Shown here: in pieces, positions 24,444 to 31,837 of the stretch
Layout of the letters: each line of letters starts with the position of its first letter
Numbering within the stretch: position 1 is the stretch's first letter
Assembly: GCF_018100785.1 (NCBI RefSeq)
Contig: NZ_JAGJEC010000001.1
Location: 62,001 to 126,000, forward strand
Source: Maribacter sp. MMG018
Lineage (GTDB): Bacteria > Bacteroidota > Bacteroidia > Flavobacteriales > Flavobacteriaceae
Direction of reading: 5' to 3'
Length of the DNA: 64,000 nucleotides
Made by a program: the position numbers and the translations under genes
Notes under the pieces: generated by a model
What the model was told of the DNA's origin: nothing
The model's database searches: none
Seen by the model: the letters and a program-made list of their open reading frames with translations, nothing else

Positions 24444-25142
24444 ATGAAAAAATGTAATTTGACATTTATTGCTATTCTAATTTTAAGCAGTGTTCTCACC
24501 ACTGCCCATATTAATGCACAAGACCGAAAGGGACCACCACCAAACGGTGAACGCAAGGGACCTCCAGGTGGGGGACACAGCCCCGTACAGACAAAAACAC
24601 TGGAAGAGATAGAAGGCTATAAAATAGGGGACGTAGCTACGGATTTTGAACTAAAAAATGTAGACGGAAGTACCTTCTCTCTATCCGATATCAAGGATGC
24701 CAAAGGATACATTGTGGTCTTCACCTGCAACGAATGTCCGTTTGCAAAAATGTACGAAGACCGTTTAATAGCCCTTCACAATACCTATGCCCCACAGGGG
24801 TATCCGGTAGTGGCCATTAACCCCAATGTTAGTGAAGACAATGAGAAGGAAAGTTTCGCAGCCATGCAGAAAAGAGCAAAGGAGAAAGATTTCCCCTTTG
24901 TGTACTTGGCCGATGAGGAACACAACATATTTCCCAAGTACGGGGCCGTAAGAACGCCCCATGTCTTTTTATTGGACCAAGAAAAAAAGGTACAATATAT
25001 CGGCACCATTGACGACAATGCCCGATCGCCGGAAAACGTAAAGGTAAAATACGTTGAGAATGCCATTGCGGCCTTAGAAAACGGTAAAAACATAGAACCT
25101 AACTTCACCAAAGCAATAGGTTGTCCGGTAAGGGCCCGGTAA
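24444..25142 (+). CDS. Redoxin / peroxiredoxin-like thioredoxin-family protein
   Basis: Exported protein of 232 residues. A signal peptide (1-26) is followed by a Pro/Gly-rich linker (GPPPNGERKGPPGGG) and then an AhpC/TSA-like redoxin domain. The active-site stretch is FTCNECPFAKMYEDRL with C95 and C98, and RTPHVFLLD carries the cis-proline. A third cysteine in the C-terminal IGCPVRAR is the conserved 'GC[ST]I/V-basic' ending of this thioredoxin-like family. It probably handles thiol or peroxide chemistry in the periplasm together with the TlpA-like protein 5 nt upstream. The first copy of a ~164-bp direct repeat begins at its stop codon. Confidence 0.8.
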   Translation: MKKCNLTFIAILILSSVLTTAHINAQDRKGPPPNGERKGPPGGGHSPVQTKTLEEIEGYKIGDVATDFELKNVDGSTFSLSDIKDAKGYIVVFTCNECPFAKMYEDRLIALHNTYAPQGYPVVAINPNVSEDNEKESFAAMQKRAKEKDFPFVYLADEEHNIFPKYGAVRTPHVFLLDQEKKVQYIGTIDDNARSPENVKVKYVENAIAALENGKNIEPNFTKAIGCPVRAR

Positions 25143-25166
25143 TTACAAAAATCGAAACCTATATAT

Positions 25167-25201
25167 AAAAGCGGTTCGAGTCTCGGCCCGGACCGCTTTT
25201 T
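25167..25201 (+). terminator. Terminator of the YHYH/redoxin operon
   Basis: AAAAGCGGT (25167-25175) pairs with ACCGCTTTT (25192-25200), followed by T residues; the interior CGAG-T-CTCG strengthens the fold. It lies 24 nt after the redoxin stop and is repeated at 28012-28045. Confidence 0.75.
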
Positions 25202-25254
25202 GTTTGTACCCATTCCAACCATCATCTTATCCCTTTCCTAAAAAATTTTGCCTT

Positions 25255-25272
25255 ATGTGACTTTGGTCACAT
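25255..25272 (+). promoter_or_regulatory. CRP/FNR-like palindrome in repeat copy 1
   Basis: ATGTGACTTTGGTCACAT is a perfect inverted repeat and fits the TGTGA-N6-TCACA consensus of the CRP/FNR family. It would drive transcription toward the relic and LRR gene downstream. Confidence 0.6.
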
Positions 25273-25364
25273 TATAAGTCATAGACCCATCGTAATCTTA
25301 CAAAAAGAAAAACAATGTAAGGTGAACCTATGTACAACTTTCTATAAAAAGGAAGTACTAAAAG

Positions 25365-25529
25365 ATGAAAATAAACGCGGAACATATAGCGTATGCGACC
25401 CTATCTAGAAAAATCGAAGATCTGGATACCGAAAAGGAAGAAGGGGGTTATGTTCTTCGTCGTTTTTTTCATTATAACGAATTCATACGGGCTAAAATGA
25501 TTTTCAAGCGATTTTACATTACTTTGTAA
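25365..25529 (+). pseudogene. Relic of the four-repeat protein's C-terminus
   Basis: The frame from ATG 25365 reads SRKIEDLDTE in its middle, matching the exact C-terminal end (FRKIEDLDTE) of the protein encoded at 19731-21434. At DNA level 25398-25436 matches 21396-21434 at 33 of 39 positions by eye, and the stop TAG has become AAG, so the frame runs on to 25529. Nothing else of the parent gene remains, so this is debris from a duplicated copy, not a functional gene. Confidence 0.6.
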
Positions 25530-25548
25530 TTCTTGTTAATTTTCGTTC

Positions 25549-27954
25549 ATGAAAAACCCCCTATTTCTCATAATATTACTTTTTTTAGGCAGTTTCGTTT
25601 CATTGGCTCAAATTCCCGTATCCGAAATACAAGCTCTAAAGGCTTTTTATGATGCGACCGGGGGACCTGGTTGGGTCAGCGAAACGGATGGTGACCCGAC
25701 AAACGATTGGAATTTTGTGGTTCCCATAGAAAATACAATGGTAACCAATGATTGGTATGGACTGACCTTATCACCAAATAACGTTACCGGAATTAACATG
25801 AACCTTACCGGTGATATAGCCGGGAAGAACAACTTGATAGGGGTATTACCGGAAGAGATTGGGAATTTACCTTTTCTAAATTTCTTAAATGTAGAGCTTG
25901 GAGAGCTGTCAGGGCCCATACCCGCCAGTATAACCACATTAACGAATTTGGTATCGCTTAACCTACGAGGAAATAAATTTACCGGAGGCATACCTGCCAA
26001 TATTGGAGATTTGTCAAATCTTATAAGGCTAGACCTAGGTCAAAACCAATTAACGGGCGAGATACCGCTATCATTACTTCTATTGAACAATTTAACCAGC
26101 CTCTCATTGCGTTTCAATGAACTTACAGGCGAGATACCCATTGGTATAACCAACTTAATAAATCTTAGTATTCTCTATTTAGGTACAAACAATTTTACAG
26201 GTTCTATCTATCCGGAATATGGCAATCTTATTAATTTGACATACTTTGAGCTTGAAAATAATGAGTTAACAGGAGATATTCCGGAAGAATTAGGGAATCT
26301 GGTGAACATGGTGGACTTTAGAATTGGCCGTCAAGAACTAACGGGAACGCTGCCTGCATCTTTAGGTAATTTTGAAAATATTCATACTTTTAATATCAAC
26401 AATACCCTTATAGAAGGGTCCATACCTCTTAGTTACGAAAATTGGTCGGATCCCATATTAATTGTACTTGACCGTAATAATTTAACAGGTCAGGTTCCGC
26501 CACAGTTTGCAAACTTTAATAACTTAGAGTGGCTTATTTTACATGGCAATGAACTAGAGGGGTCCATACCTGATTTTAGCGGTATATCAACATTATGGGG
26601 TTTAGATATAGCAAATAATCGTTTTGAATTTGGGGACTTTGAGGATCAGTTCGATAGCTATAGCTCCAATATTTTAAATTTTGTGGACCACCCCCAGGCA
26701 AAGGTCGATGAGGTAGAGAACATTACCACCTGTCCCGGAAACACAGTTACCCTCGAAACCACCGTAAGCGGTTCCGCCAACACCTATGAATGGTTTAAGG
26801 ACGGCGTTGCCATCCCTAGTTCTAACAATGCCAATTTGGAACTGGACGACCTCCAACCTTCCGATTCCGGGGTCTATACCTGTGTGATAACCAGTGGTAT
26901 CGTCACAGATCTGATATTGGAAAGAAACCCGATAACACTTACTGTAAGTGACGAAGGCCCAACCGCCAACCCCATTGAGAATTTATATGCATGTGATACG
27001 GACGGGGACGGTATTGCAACCTTTACCTTGGACCTGGACCAGATGGAATCGCAAGTGATCGGCTCACAGACAGGGGTCACCGTTTCCTATTTCGACGACA
27101 TGGGAAACCCTCTGTCCCTATCAGCATCGTACACCAATACGACTCCCGAACGGCAAGACATTACCGTAAGGATCGCCGGTTCCGAAGGTTGTTACGGCGA
27201 GACCGTTTTCAGCCTTTTTGTACAAGAGGCACCGGTGGCCGACATCTTCGGAGATGTAGAACGGTGCTATAATTTTGAGTTGCCATCGTTGAGCGAAAAC
27301 AACTACTATTATACGGGGCCGAACAAAACGGGAACGCAACTAGATCCAGGGGATATCATATCGGAAACGATCACCGTGTACATATATGCCGAAAACGGTT
27401 CGGGACCGGATACCTGTACGGACGAAAGTAGCTTTACGGTTACCATCGATAGGGTGAACGAAGTTACCCTGCTGGAAGATGTAACCGAATGCAAGGGCTA
27501 TATTCTACCGATCCTACCTACAGGCGAAGGCTATTTTACGGAGAGCAATGGCGAAGGCCTGCAACTATACCCTGGAGATGAGATCGTTGAAACCCAATTG
27601 ATCTACGTTCGTGCGGAATCCAATGGATGTGCCCAAGAAACTAGTTTTACCGTGACCATTGACACTGTCGCCTGTAACGATTCCGAATCTTTGGGGCTTC
27701 CAAAATTCTTCACACCCAACAATGACGGAACCAACGATTATTGGGATACTTCCATTCTTGCGGGGGAAAACAGGGCCAATATTTATGTGTTCGATCGCTA
27801 TGGTAAATTGTTGGTGCAATTAGACCCGAACAACAATGCTACTTGGGACGGCACCTATAATGGTCGACCAATGCCCCCCAGCGACTATTGGTTTAAATAT
27901 GTAGATCAAGGAACAGGAAAAACATTGTCCGGTCACTTTACTTTAAAAAGATAG
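25549..27954 (+). CDS. T9SS-secreted leucine-rich repeat / Ig-like protein
   Basis: Surface or secreted protein of 801 residues. A signal peptide (1-20, ending SLAQ) is followed by about 12 plant-type LRRs (roughly 90-370, repeating L-T-G-x-I-P). One Ig-like domain lies at about 385-465, with the tryptophan in EWFKDG and DSGVYTC. Two repeats at about 565-705 each end in a SFTVTID strand and carry the motif 'L-x-P/Y-G-D-x-I'. The C-terminal 90 residues are a T9SS type-B sorting domain with FFTPNNDGTNDYWD, VFDRYGKLL and ATWDGTYNGRPMPPSDYW. The GldKLMN machine encoded later in this window would export it. It is enclosed by two ~165-bp direct repeats. Confidence 0.88.
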   Translation: MKNPLFLIILLFLGSFVSLAQIPVSEIQALKAFYDATGGPGWVSETDGDPTNDWNFVVPIENTMVTNDWYGLTLSPNNVTGINMNLTGDIAGKNNLIGVLPEEIGNLPFLNFLNVELGELSGPIPASITTLTNLVSLNLRGNKFTGGIPANIGDLSNLIRLDLGQNQLTGEIPLSLLLLNNLTSLSLRFNELTGEIPIGITNLINLSILYLGTNNFTGSIYPEYGNLINLTYFELENNELTGDIPEELGNLVNMVDFRIGRQELTGTLPASLGNFENIHTFNINNTLIEGSIPLSYENWSDPILIVLDRNNLTGQVPPQFANFNNLEWLILHGNELEGSIPDFSGISTLWGLDIANNRFEFGDFEDQFDSYSSNILNFVDHPQAKVDEVENITTCPGNTVTLETTVSGSANTYEWFKDGVAIPSSNNANLELDDLQPSDSGVYTCVITSGIVTDLILERNPITLTVSDEGPTANPIENLYACDTDGDGIATFTLDLDQMESQVIGSQTGVTVSYFDDMGNPLSLSASYTNTTPERQDITVRIAGSEGCYGETVFSLFVQEAPVADIFGDVERCYNFELPSLSENNYYYTGPNKTGTQLDPGDIISETITVYIYAENGSGPDTCTDESSFTVTIDRVNEVTLLEDVTECKGYILPILPTGEGYFTESNGEGLQLYPGDEIVETQLIYVRAESNGCAQETSFTVTIDTVACNDSESLGLPKFFTPNNDGTNDYWDTSILAGENRANIYVFDRYGKLLVQLDPNNNATWDGTYNGRPMPPSDYWFKYVDQGTGKTLSGHFTLKR

Positions 27955-28011
27955 GAATAGCGCATACTTAAAAAAGAGCCACGTAATTACAAAAAATCGT
28001 AACCGGTATAT

Positions 28012-28045
28012 AAAAGCGGTTCGAGTCTCGGCTCGGACCGCTTTT
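28012..28045 (+). terminator. Terminator in repeat copy 2
   Basis: Same hairpin as 25167-25201: AAAAGCGGT pairs with ACCGCTTTTT. It ends transcription from the LRR gene before the arsR promoter. Confidence 0.75.
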
Positions 28046-28099
28046 TGTTTGTACCCATTCCAACCATCATCTTATCCCTTTCCTAAAAAATTTGGCCTT

Positions 28100-28145
28100 A
28101 TGTGACTTTGGTCACATTATAGGTCACAAGCCCATCGTAATTTTA
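28100..28145 (+). promoter_or_regulatory. arsR operon promoter with CRP/FNR-like site
   Basis: ATGTGACTTTGGTCACAT (28100-28117) is a perfect CRP/FNR-type palindrome. TAATTTTA (28138-28145) is a near-consensus -7 element. With a start point near 28152, the palindrome centre lies about 43 nt upstream, the usual place for class II activation by CRP/FNR proteins. No separate -33 element is well placed, consistent with activator dependence. It could alternatively bind the ArsR protein. Confidence 0.55.
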
Positions 28146-28156
28146 CGATAATAAAT

Positions 28157-28462
28157 ATGAAAAGAAGTTTGGGACATATCGAATATAAAGATGATACCGA
28201 AACCTTGGCGAAATTTGCCAAAGCCTTGGGGCATCCGACACGCATTGCCATTTTAAAACATCTTGAAAGTCAGTCCTGCTGTTTTACAGGCGATTTGGTG
28301 GACGTGTTTCCCTTGGCGCAATCGACCATTTCCCAACATCTTAAAGAACTGAAAAACGCAGGGCTTATTCAGGGAGAATTAAAACCGCCCAAAATAAAAT
28401 ACTGTATCAACCAAGAAAACTGGAACATTGCAAAATCATTGTTTCAGGATTTTTTTAAATAA
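28157..28462 (+). CDS. ArsR family transcriptional regulator
   Basis: Winged-helix repressor of 101 residues. The helix-turn-helix runs AQSTISQHLKELKNAGLI (about 56-73), preceded by the ArsR-typical ALGHPTRIAILKHL. A vicinal cysteine pair C41-C42 (SQSCCFTGDL) sits near the alpha3 helix, where thiol-reactive ligands such as As(III), Sb(III) or oxidants are sensed in the family; a third cysteine (C~87) is in KYCINQENW. It heads an operon of a mini-thioredoxin, OsmC protein, ArsP-like permease and the ALDC-FmdE fusion, and probably represses it. Confidence 0.87.
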   Translation: MKRSLGHIEYKDDTETLAKFAKALGHPTRIAILKHLESQSCCFTGDLVDVFPLAQSTISQHLKELKNAGLIQGELKPPKIKYCINQENWNIAKSLFQDFFK

Positions 28463-28510
28463 TTTTTTTAATAATCAAATCGTCTATTGGCGATAAACAA
28501 AGAAGTTGCC

Positions 28511-28747
28511 ATGAGTAAAACAATTAAAATTTTAGGAACCGGTTGTCCAAAATGTCAATCATTAACGGGAGTTGTAAAAGATGTTGTATCCGAAAACAAC
28601 ATAGACGCCACTATCGAAAAAGTAGAGGATATCATGGAAATCATGAAGTACAATGTTATGACCACGCCGGCATTGGTCATTGACGATGTGATTACCATAA
28701 AAGGAAGAGTTCCCTCAAAAGAGGAAGTATTGGCATTGTTGAACTAA
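28511..28747 (+). CDS. Small redox-active thioredoxin-like protein (CPKC)
   Basis: Cytosolic 78-residue thioredoxin-fold protein of the 'redox-active disulfide protein 2' family. The active site is TGCPKCQ (C12, C15), and the fold ends with the cis-proline in MTTPALVIDD and a final helix VPSKEEVLALL. I chose ATG 28511 because it starts the first beta-strand (SKTIKILGTG). These proteins commonly accompany ArsP-type permeases and may supply reducing power or bind thiophilic metals. It follows the arsR gene by 48 nt and precedes the OsmC gene by 10 nt. Confidence 0.87.
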   Translation: MSKTIKILGTGCPKCQSLTGVVKDVVSENNIDATIEKVEDIMEIMKYNVMTTPALVIDDVITIKGRVPSKEEVLALLN

Positions 28748-28757
28748 TCTTGATACT

Positions 28758-29165
28758 ATGGACTACCAGATCAAAGCTTCCTCGATGGCCAAAGACGATG
28801 CCAAGATTCATATAAAGGAATCGAACATCGATTTTGGCACGACTTCAAAAACCGCTGACAGTCTGCCCAATCCGGCCGAGTTGTTTCTAGGGTCTTTCGC
28901 TGCCTGTATGCTAAAAAACGTGGAGCGTTTTTCGGCCATGATGCGATTCTCCTATTCCAAGACCATGCTGGAGGTAAAGGCCACTCGCCTAGAGAATCCC
29001 CCTCGAATGGACAATATAGAATACAGCTTAACGATCTACAGCGATGATGATAAGTTGAACACGGCCCTATTGAAAAAGAACATTGAAAAGTTCGGTACTA
29101 TTTACAATACCGTAAAACTATCATGTTCCATATCGGGGACCATAAAAACCGTTCCTAATGTTTGA
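28758..29165 (+). CDS. OsmC/Ohr family protein
   Basis: Cytosolic 135-residue OsmC-fold protein. The family reduces organic hydroperoxides with two cysteines; here C50 (GSFAACMLKNVERF) and C123 (VKLSCSISG) stand at the expected places, each on a helix and strand facing the dimer interface. The N-terminal segment is short, as in the YhfA/OsmC-like subgroup. Its 3' end overlaps the permease start by 8 nt (ATG at 29158 inside the last codons), so the two are translationally coupled. Confidence 0.85.
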   Translation: MDYQIKASSMAKDDAKIHIKESNIDFGTTSKTADSLPNPAELFLGSFAACMLKNVERFSAMMRFSYSKTMLEVKATRLENPPRMDNIEYSLTIYSDDDKLNTALLKKNIEKFGTIYNTVKLSCSISGTIKTVPNV

Positions 29166-30132
29166 TTGGCTGCAACATTTTGCCGATTGGTTGATCTATT
29201 CGGTGTTTGGAATAGGGGCGGAAACCCATTTGGGCACCGCTTTGAATTTCTTTGTCTTCGACACCCTAAAAATTCTTATTCTCCTATTCTTTATCGTTTT
29301 TATCATGGGGATAGTAAACGCCTACTTCCCTATCGAACGACTTAAAGACTATCTGAACAAGAAAAAACTCTACGGGCTGGAGTACTTTTTTGCTTCCGTC
29401 TTCGGAGCCATCACTCCTTTTTGTTCCTGTTCGTCCGTGCCTCTTTTTATCGGCTTTGTACAAGGCGGCATTCCCTTGGGGGTCACCTTTGCCTTTTTAA
29501 TTACCTCACCGTTGGTAAACGAAGTGGCGGTGGCCATGTTTTTGGGGATGTTCGGAATAAAGGCGACGTTGATCTATGCCTTTTCGGGAATTCTCTTGGG
29601 CTCCGTTGGGGGTTGGCTTTTGGGGAAACTGAAATTGGAACATTTGCTGTCGGATTGGGTAAAGGAGATTCTTGAAAACAAAATGCAACAGGCCGCCTAC
29701 CAAGACGAGAAACGAAGCTTTCGCGATCGACTACCGGAGATTAGCCGTGGGGCCTGGGATATTGTAAAGGGAGTGCTGTTGTATGTAATTATAGGTATTG
29801 CCATTGGCGCCGCCATGCACGGGTATGTACCCGAGAACTTTTTTAACCAGTATTTGGGCGGTGGCCAATGGTGGACCGTGCCCCTGGCCGTACTGGTAGC
29901 CGTACCCATGTACGCCAATGCCGCCGGTATTGTTCCCGTCATTCAAGTATTTGTGGCAAAAGGGGTTCCCCTAGGTACTGCCATTGCCTTTATGATGGCA
30001 ACGGTAGGCCTCTCCATTCCAGAAGCTACCTTGCTTAAAAAAGTGATGTCACTAAAATTGATCGCTATTTTCTTTGGGGTCGTAACGCTGTGCATCATCA
30101 TCTCGGGATATCTCTTTAACCTCATCTTGTAA
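29158..30132 (+). CDS. ArsP-like permease (PF03773/DUF318 type)
   Basis: Inner-membrane permease of 324 residues with eight or more helices in two halves. The diagnostic loop is ITPFCSCSSVPLFIGFVQGG (about 83-102), followed by ITSPLVNEVAVAMFLG; the second half carries VAVPMYANAAGIVPV and ATVGLSIPEATLLKK as its counterpart. ArsP members export trivalent organoarsenicals, and relatives have been linked to Cu or Zn export. A charged cytosolic loop lies at about 170-195. It shares an operon with ArsR, mini-thioredoxin, OsmC and the ALDC-FmdE fusion, suggesting a thiophilic metal, metalloid or reactive sulphur substrate. Confidence 0.87.
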   Translation: MFDWLQHFADWLIYSVFGIGAETHLGTALNFFVFDTLKILILLFFIVFIMGIVNAYFPIERLKDYLNKKKLYGLEYFFASVFGAITPFCSCSSVPLFIGFVQGGIPLGVTFAFLITSPLVNEVAVAMFLGMFGIKATLIYAFSGILLGSVGGWLLGKLKLEHLLSDWVKEILENKMQQAAYQDEKRSFRDRLPEISRGAWDIVKGVLLYVIIGIAIGAAMHGYVPENFFNQYLGGGQWWTVPLAVLVAVPMYANAAGIVPVIQVFVAKGVPLGTAIAFMMATVGLSIPEATLLKKVMSLKLIAIFFGVVTLCIIISGYLFNLIL

Positions 30133-30144
30133 TTCTTATCATTC

Positions 30145-31461
30145 ATGAAAAAAATCATTTTTATTCTCTCCATCATCGTTTTTACATCGCAGTTCCTCTT
30201 AGGGCAGAGCGTACCCACCGTACATTCCGTTGGGGCGATGAAGGATATGGGCAACACCTACGACCTTAAGGTCTGGTTGGATACCCTTCCCCAGAAATCG
30301 CACGTATACGGCATGGGTCCCTATGACCGTATGAAGGGCGAAATAACCGTTGTGGACGGCATACCCTTCCACGCCTCGGCCTTTGAGGAAGGAAAGGCCG
30401 TTGTGGCCCAGAGCTGGGACATCCGTTCCCCTTTTTTCGTCTATAGTCAGGTACCCGAATGGGAAGCCTTTGATATAAAAGGCCCGTTGAACAGCGTTCA
30501 GGAAATTCAACAAAAAGTAGCGGCCCTTGCCAAAGAAAAGGGCTATGACCTCAAAGAACCTTTTGCATTTAGGCTTGCGGGTGAATTTGACGAGCTTACC
30601 GTACATATCGTTACGCCGAGAAATCCGGAAGTGGAAGGATATAGACCTGATGTAAAATCACAAAAATTCATTTCTGAAAAAGAAAAAGGACAACTGATCG
30701 GATTTTATTCGGAACAACACCAGGGGATTTTTACAGGTTCCAAAAGCTTTGTGCATGTCCATTTTTTAAGGAACGACCAAACCTTTATGGGCCATTTGGA
30801 TAAAATCACCTCGGGCGACCGATCGTTCAAAATCTATTTGCCCCAAAAAAATAACCGCGTAAAAACGGGATTGCGTGTCAATGACACCGATTTCTCCAAA
30901 GGACGTATGGGCCATATCCAAAACATAGACCTCGACGACCTCGTAAAATTTCACGGCCACCTTTGCGACGGACTTGTAGTGGGTCATCTTGCCCTGCAAG
31001 AGGCCCTGAACGAACTGTATCCCGACGGACGCATAGACCGTACCAATACCCGTATCGTAAGTCAACCCTCGCCCTGCCTAACCGATGCGGCCATATATAT
31101 CACAGGGGGACGGTATCAATTCAACACCTTTTACGTTTCCAAGGATATTGACGGCCTGTTTACCCTTCAGCGTATGGATACGAAAAAGGCCGTAACCGTA
31201 CGAATGAACAAAGGGGTGAAACCCGAAAAAATAGACAAGCTGGGTGCCCTTGCCGTAAAAGGGGAACTGCCGGCCTGCGACTTGGACAAGCTCAAAAAAA
31301 TGGAGGACGATTTTACCGAAACCCTATTGTCCACAGACCCAGGAAAAAATTTTACCGTAACGGAAACCGTCAATTTTAAGTGGAAGCCCGTTTTAAGGAA
31401 CGATTTTGTAAAAACGGATATCCTTAACAAAGACAAATCAAAATGCGGCGAAAACAATTAG
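30145..31461 (+). CDS. Exported fusion: acetolactate decarboxylase-like + FmdE domain
   Basis: Protein of 438 residues with signal peptide MKKIIFILSIIVFTSQFLLG. Residues about 45-225 match alpha-acetolactate decarboxylase: YDRMKGEITVVDGIPFHAS, SPFFVYSQVPEW, and the metal-site pattern H-x-H-x(10)-H at H204, H206 and H217 (FVHVHF and MGHLDK). Residues about 262-410 are an FmdE domain, with LVKFHGHLCDGLVVG giving H270, H272 and C274, plus PSPCLTDAA. ALDC needs Zn and is known as an exported enzyme in some Bacillus relatives; FmdE is best known from formylmethanofuran dehydrogenase but is widespread as a metal-binding module. Why they are joined here is unknown. It is last in the arsR operon apart from a possible 34-residue peptide. 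Confidence 0.75.
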   Translation: MKKIIFILSIIVFTSQFLLGQSVPTVHSVGAMKDMGNTYDLKVWLDTLPQKSHVYGMGPYDRMKGEITVVDGIPFHASAFEEGKAVVAQSWDIRSPFFVYSQVPEWEAFDIKGPLNSVQEIQQKVAALAKEKGYDLKEPFAFRLAGEFDELTVHIVTPRNPEVEGYRPDVKSQKFISEKEKGQLIGFYSEQHQGIFTGSKSFVHVHFLRNDQTFMGHLDKITSGDRSFKIYLPQKNNRVKTGLRVNDTDFSKGRMGHIQNIDLDDLVKFHGHLCDGLVVGHLALQEALNELYPDGRIDRTNTRIVSQPSPCLTDAAIYITGGRYQFNTFYVSKDIDGLFTLQRMDTKKAVTVRMNKGVKPEKIDKLGALAVKGELPACDLDKLKKMEDDFTETLLSTDPGKNFTVTETVNFKWKPVLRNDFVKTDILNKDKSKCGENN

Positions 31462-31547
31462 GACAAGTAAATGAAGTTAGCCACCATTTTAACCCTGGAA
31501 AAATGGAAAAGGCCATGAAGCTTATTATTTATAAAGACTACCACTAA
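31443..31547 (+). CDS. Possible overlapping 34-residue peptide gene
   Basis: An open frame starts with ATG 31443, overlaps the 3' end of the ALDC-FmdE gene in another frame by 19 nt, and ends 12 nt before a strong terminator. The peptide reads MRRKQLGQVNEVSHHFNPGK, then MEKAMKLIIYKDYH. The overlap arrangement resembles translational coupling, and its sequence looks protein-like. It is too short to be sure; it may be a relic of a longer gene end. Confidence 0.3.
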   Translation: MRRKQLGQVNEVSHHFNPGKMEKAMKLIIYKDYH

Positions 31548-31559
31548 CCGTAAGAAAGA

Positions 31560-31585
31560 GCCCAGTATAAAACTGGGCCTTTTTT
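31560..31585 (+). terminator. Rho-independent terminator of the arsR operon
   Basis: GCCCAG (31560-31565) pairs with CTGGGC (31573-31578) around a 7-nt loop, followed by C-TTTTTT at 31579-31585. Confidence 0.85.
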
Positions 31586-31837
31586 ATACAAAGATCTAGC
31601 ATCACTAAAACTATTCAAACCAATAGATATACACAATACATGCTTTAAGAACCCGCTCCCCTTTTATATCGAATACAAGAGAAAACAAACCCTCATCACA
31701 ATACCAAAACAAACAGCACCTTAACGTAGAAACATACGCCCATACCTTAAACACCTTACGTAGTATAACCGATATGACATAATAAAATACCTTGTTAAAA
31801 CGTTCGCGTAATCCAACCCCATTTAATAAAATTAGAT
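31586..31837. other. AT-rich intergenic region
   Basis: No gene is seen. An 80-codon minus-strand open frame (31611-31853) overlaps the next gene's start, has no family features and is treated as chance. Confidence 0.35.

Larger units (their letters stand above)
25139..25302 (+). repeat. ~164-bp direct repeat, copy 1
   Basis: About 90% identical by eye to 27983-28147, same orientation. It contains a terminator (25167-25201), a CRP/FNR-type palindrome (25255-25272) and the TCGTAATCTTAC segment that aligns with the arsR promoter. It begins exactly at the end of the redoxin gene. It bounds a 2.8-kb block with the T9SS-secreted LRR gene. Confidence 0.88.
27983..28147 (+). repeat. ~165-bp direct repeat, copy 2
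   Basis: Counterpart of 25139-25302, directly upstream of the arsR-family gene. The differences are scattered single bases. Because this copy carries the natural arsR promoter and copy 1 abuts the redoxin stop, the ancestral order was probably redoxin gene, one copy, arsR gene. Confidence 0.88.

Noticed and set aside
25171..25190. GGTTCGAGTC in the repeat resembles a tRNA T-loop
   Set aside because: The flanking bases form a terminator stem instead of a T-arm, and no acceptor, D or anticodon arm can be drawn.
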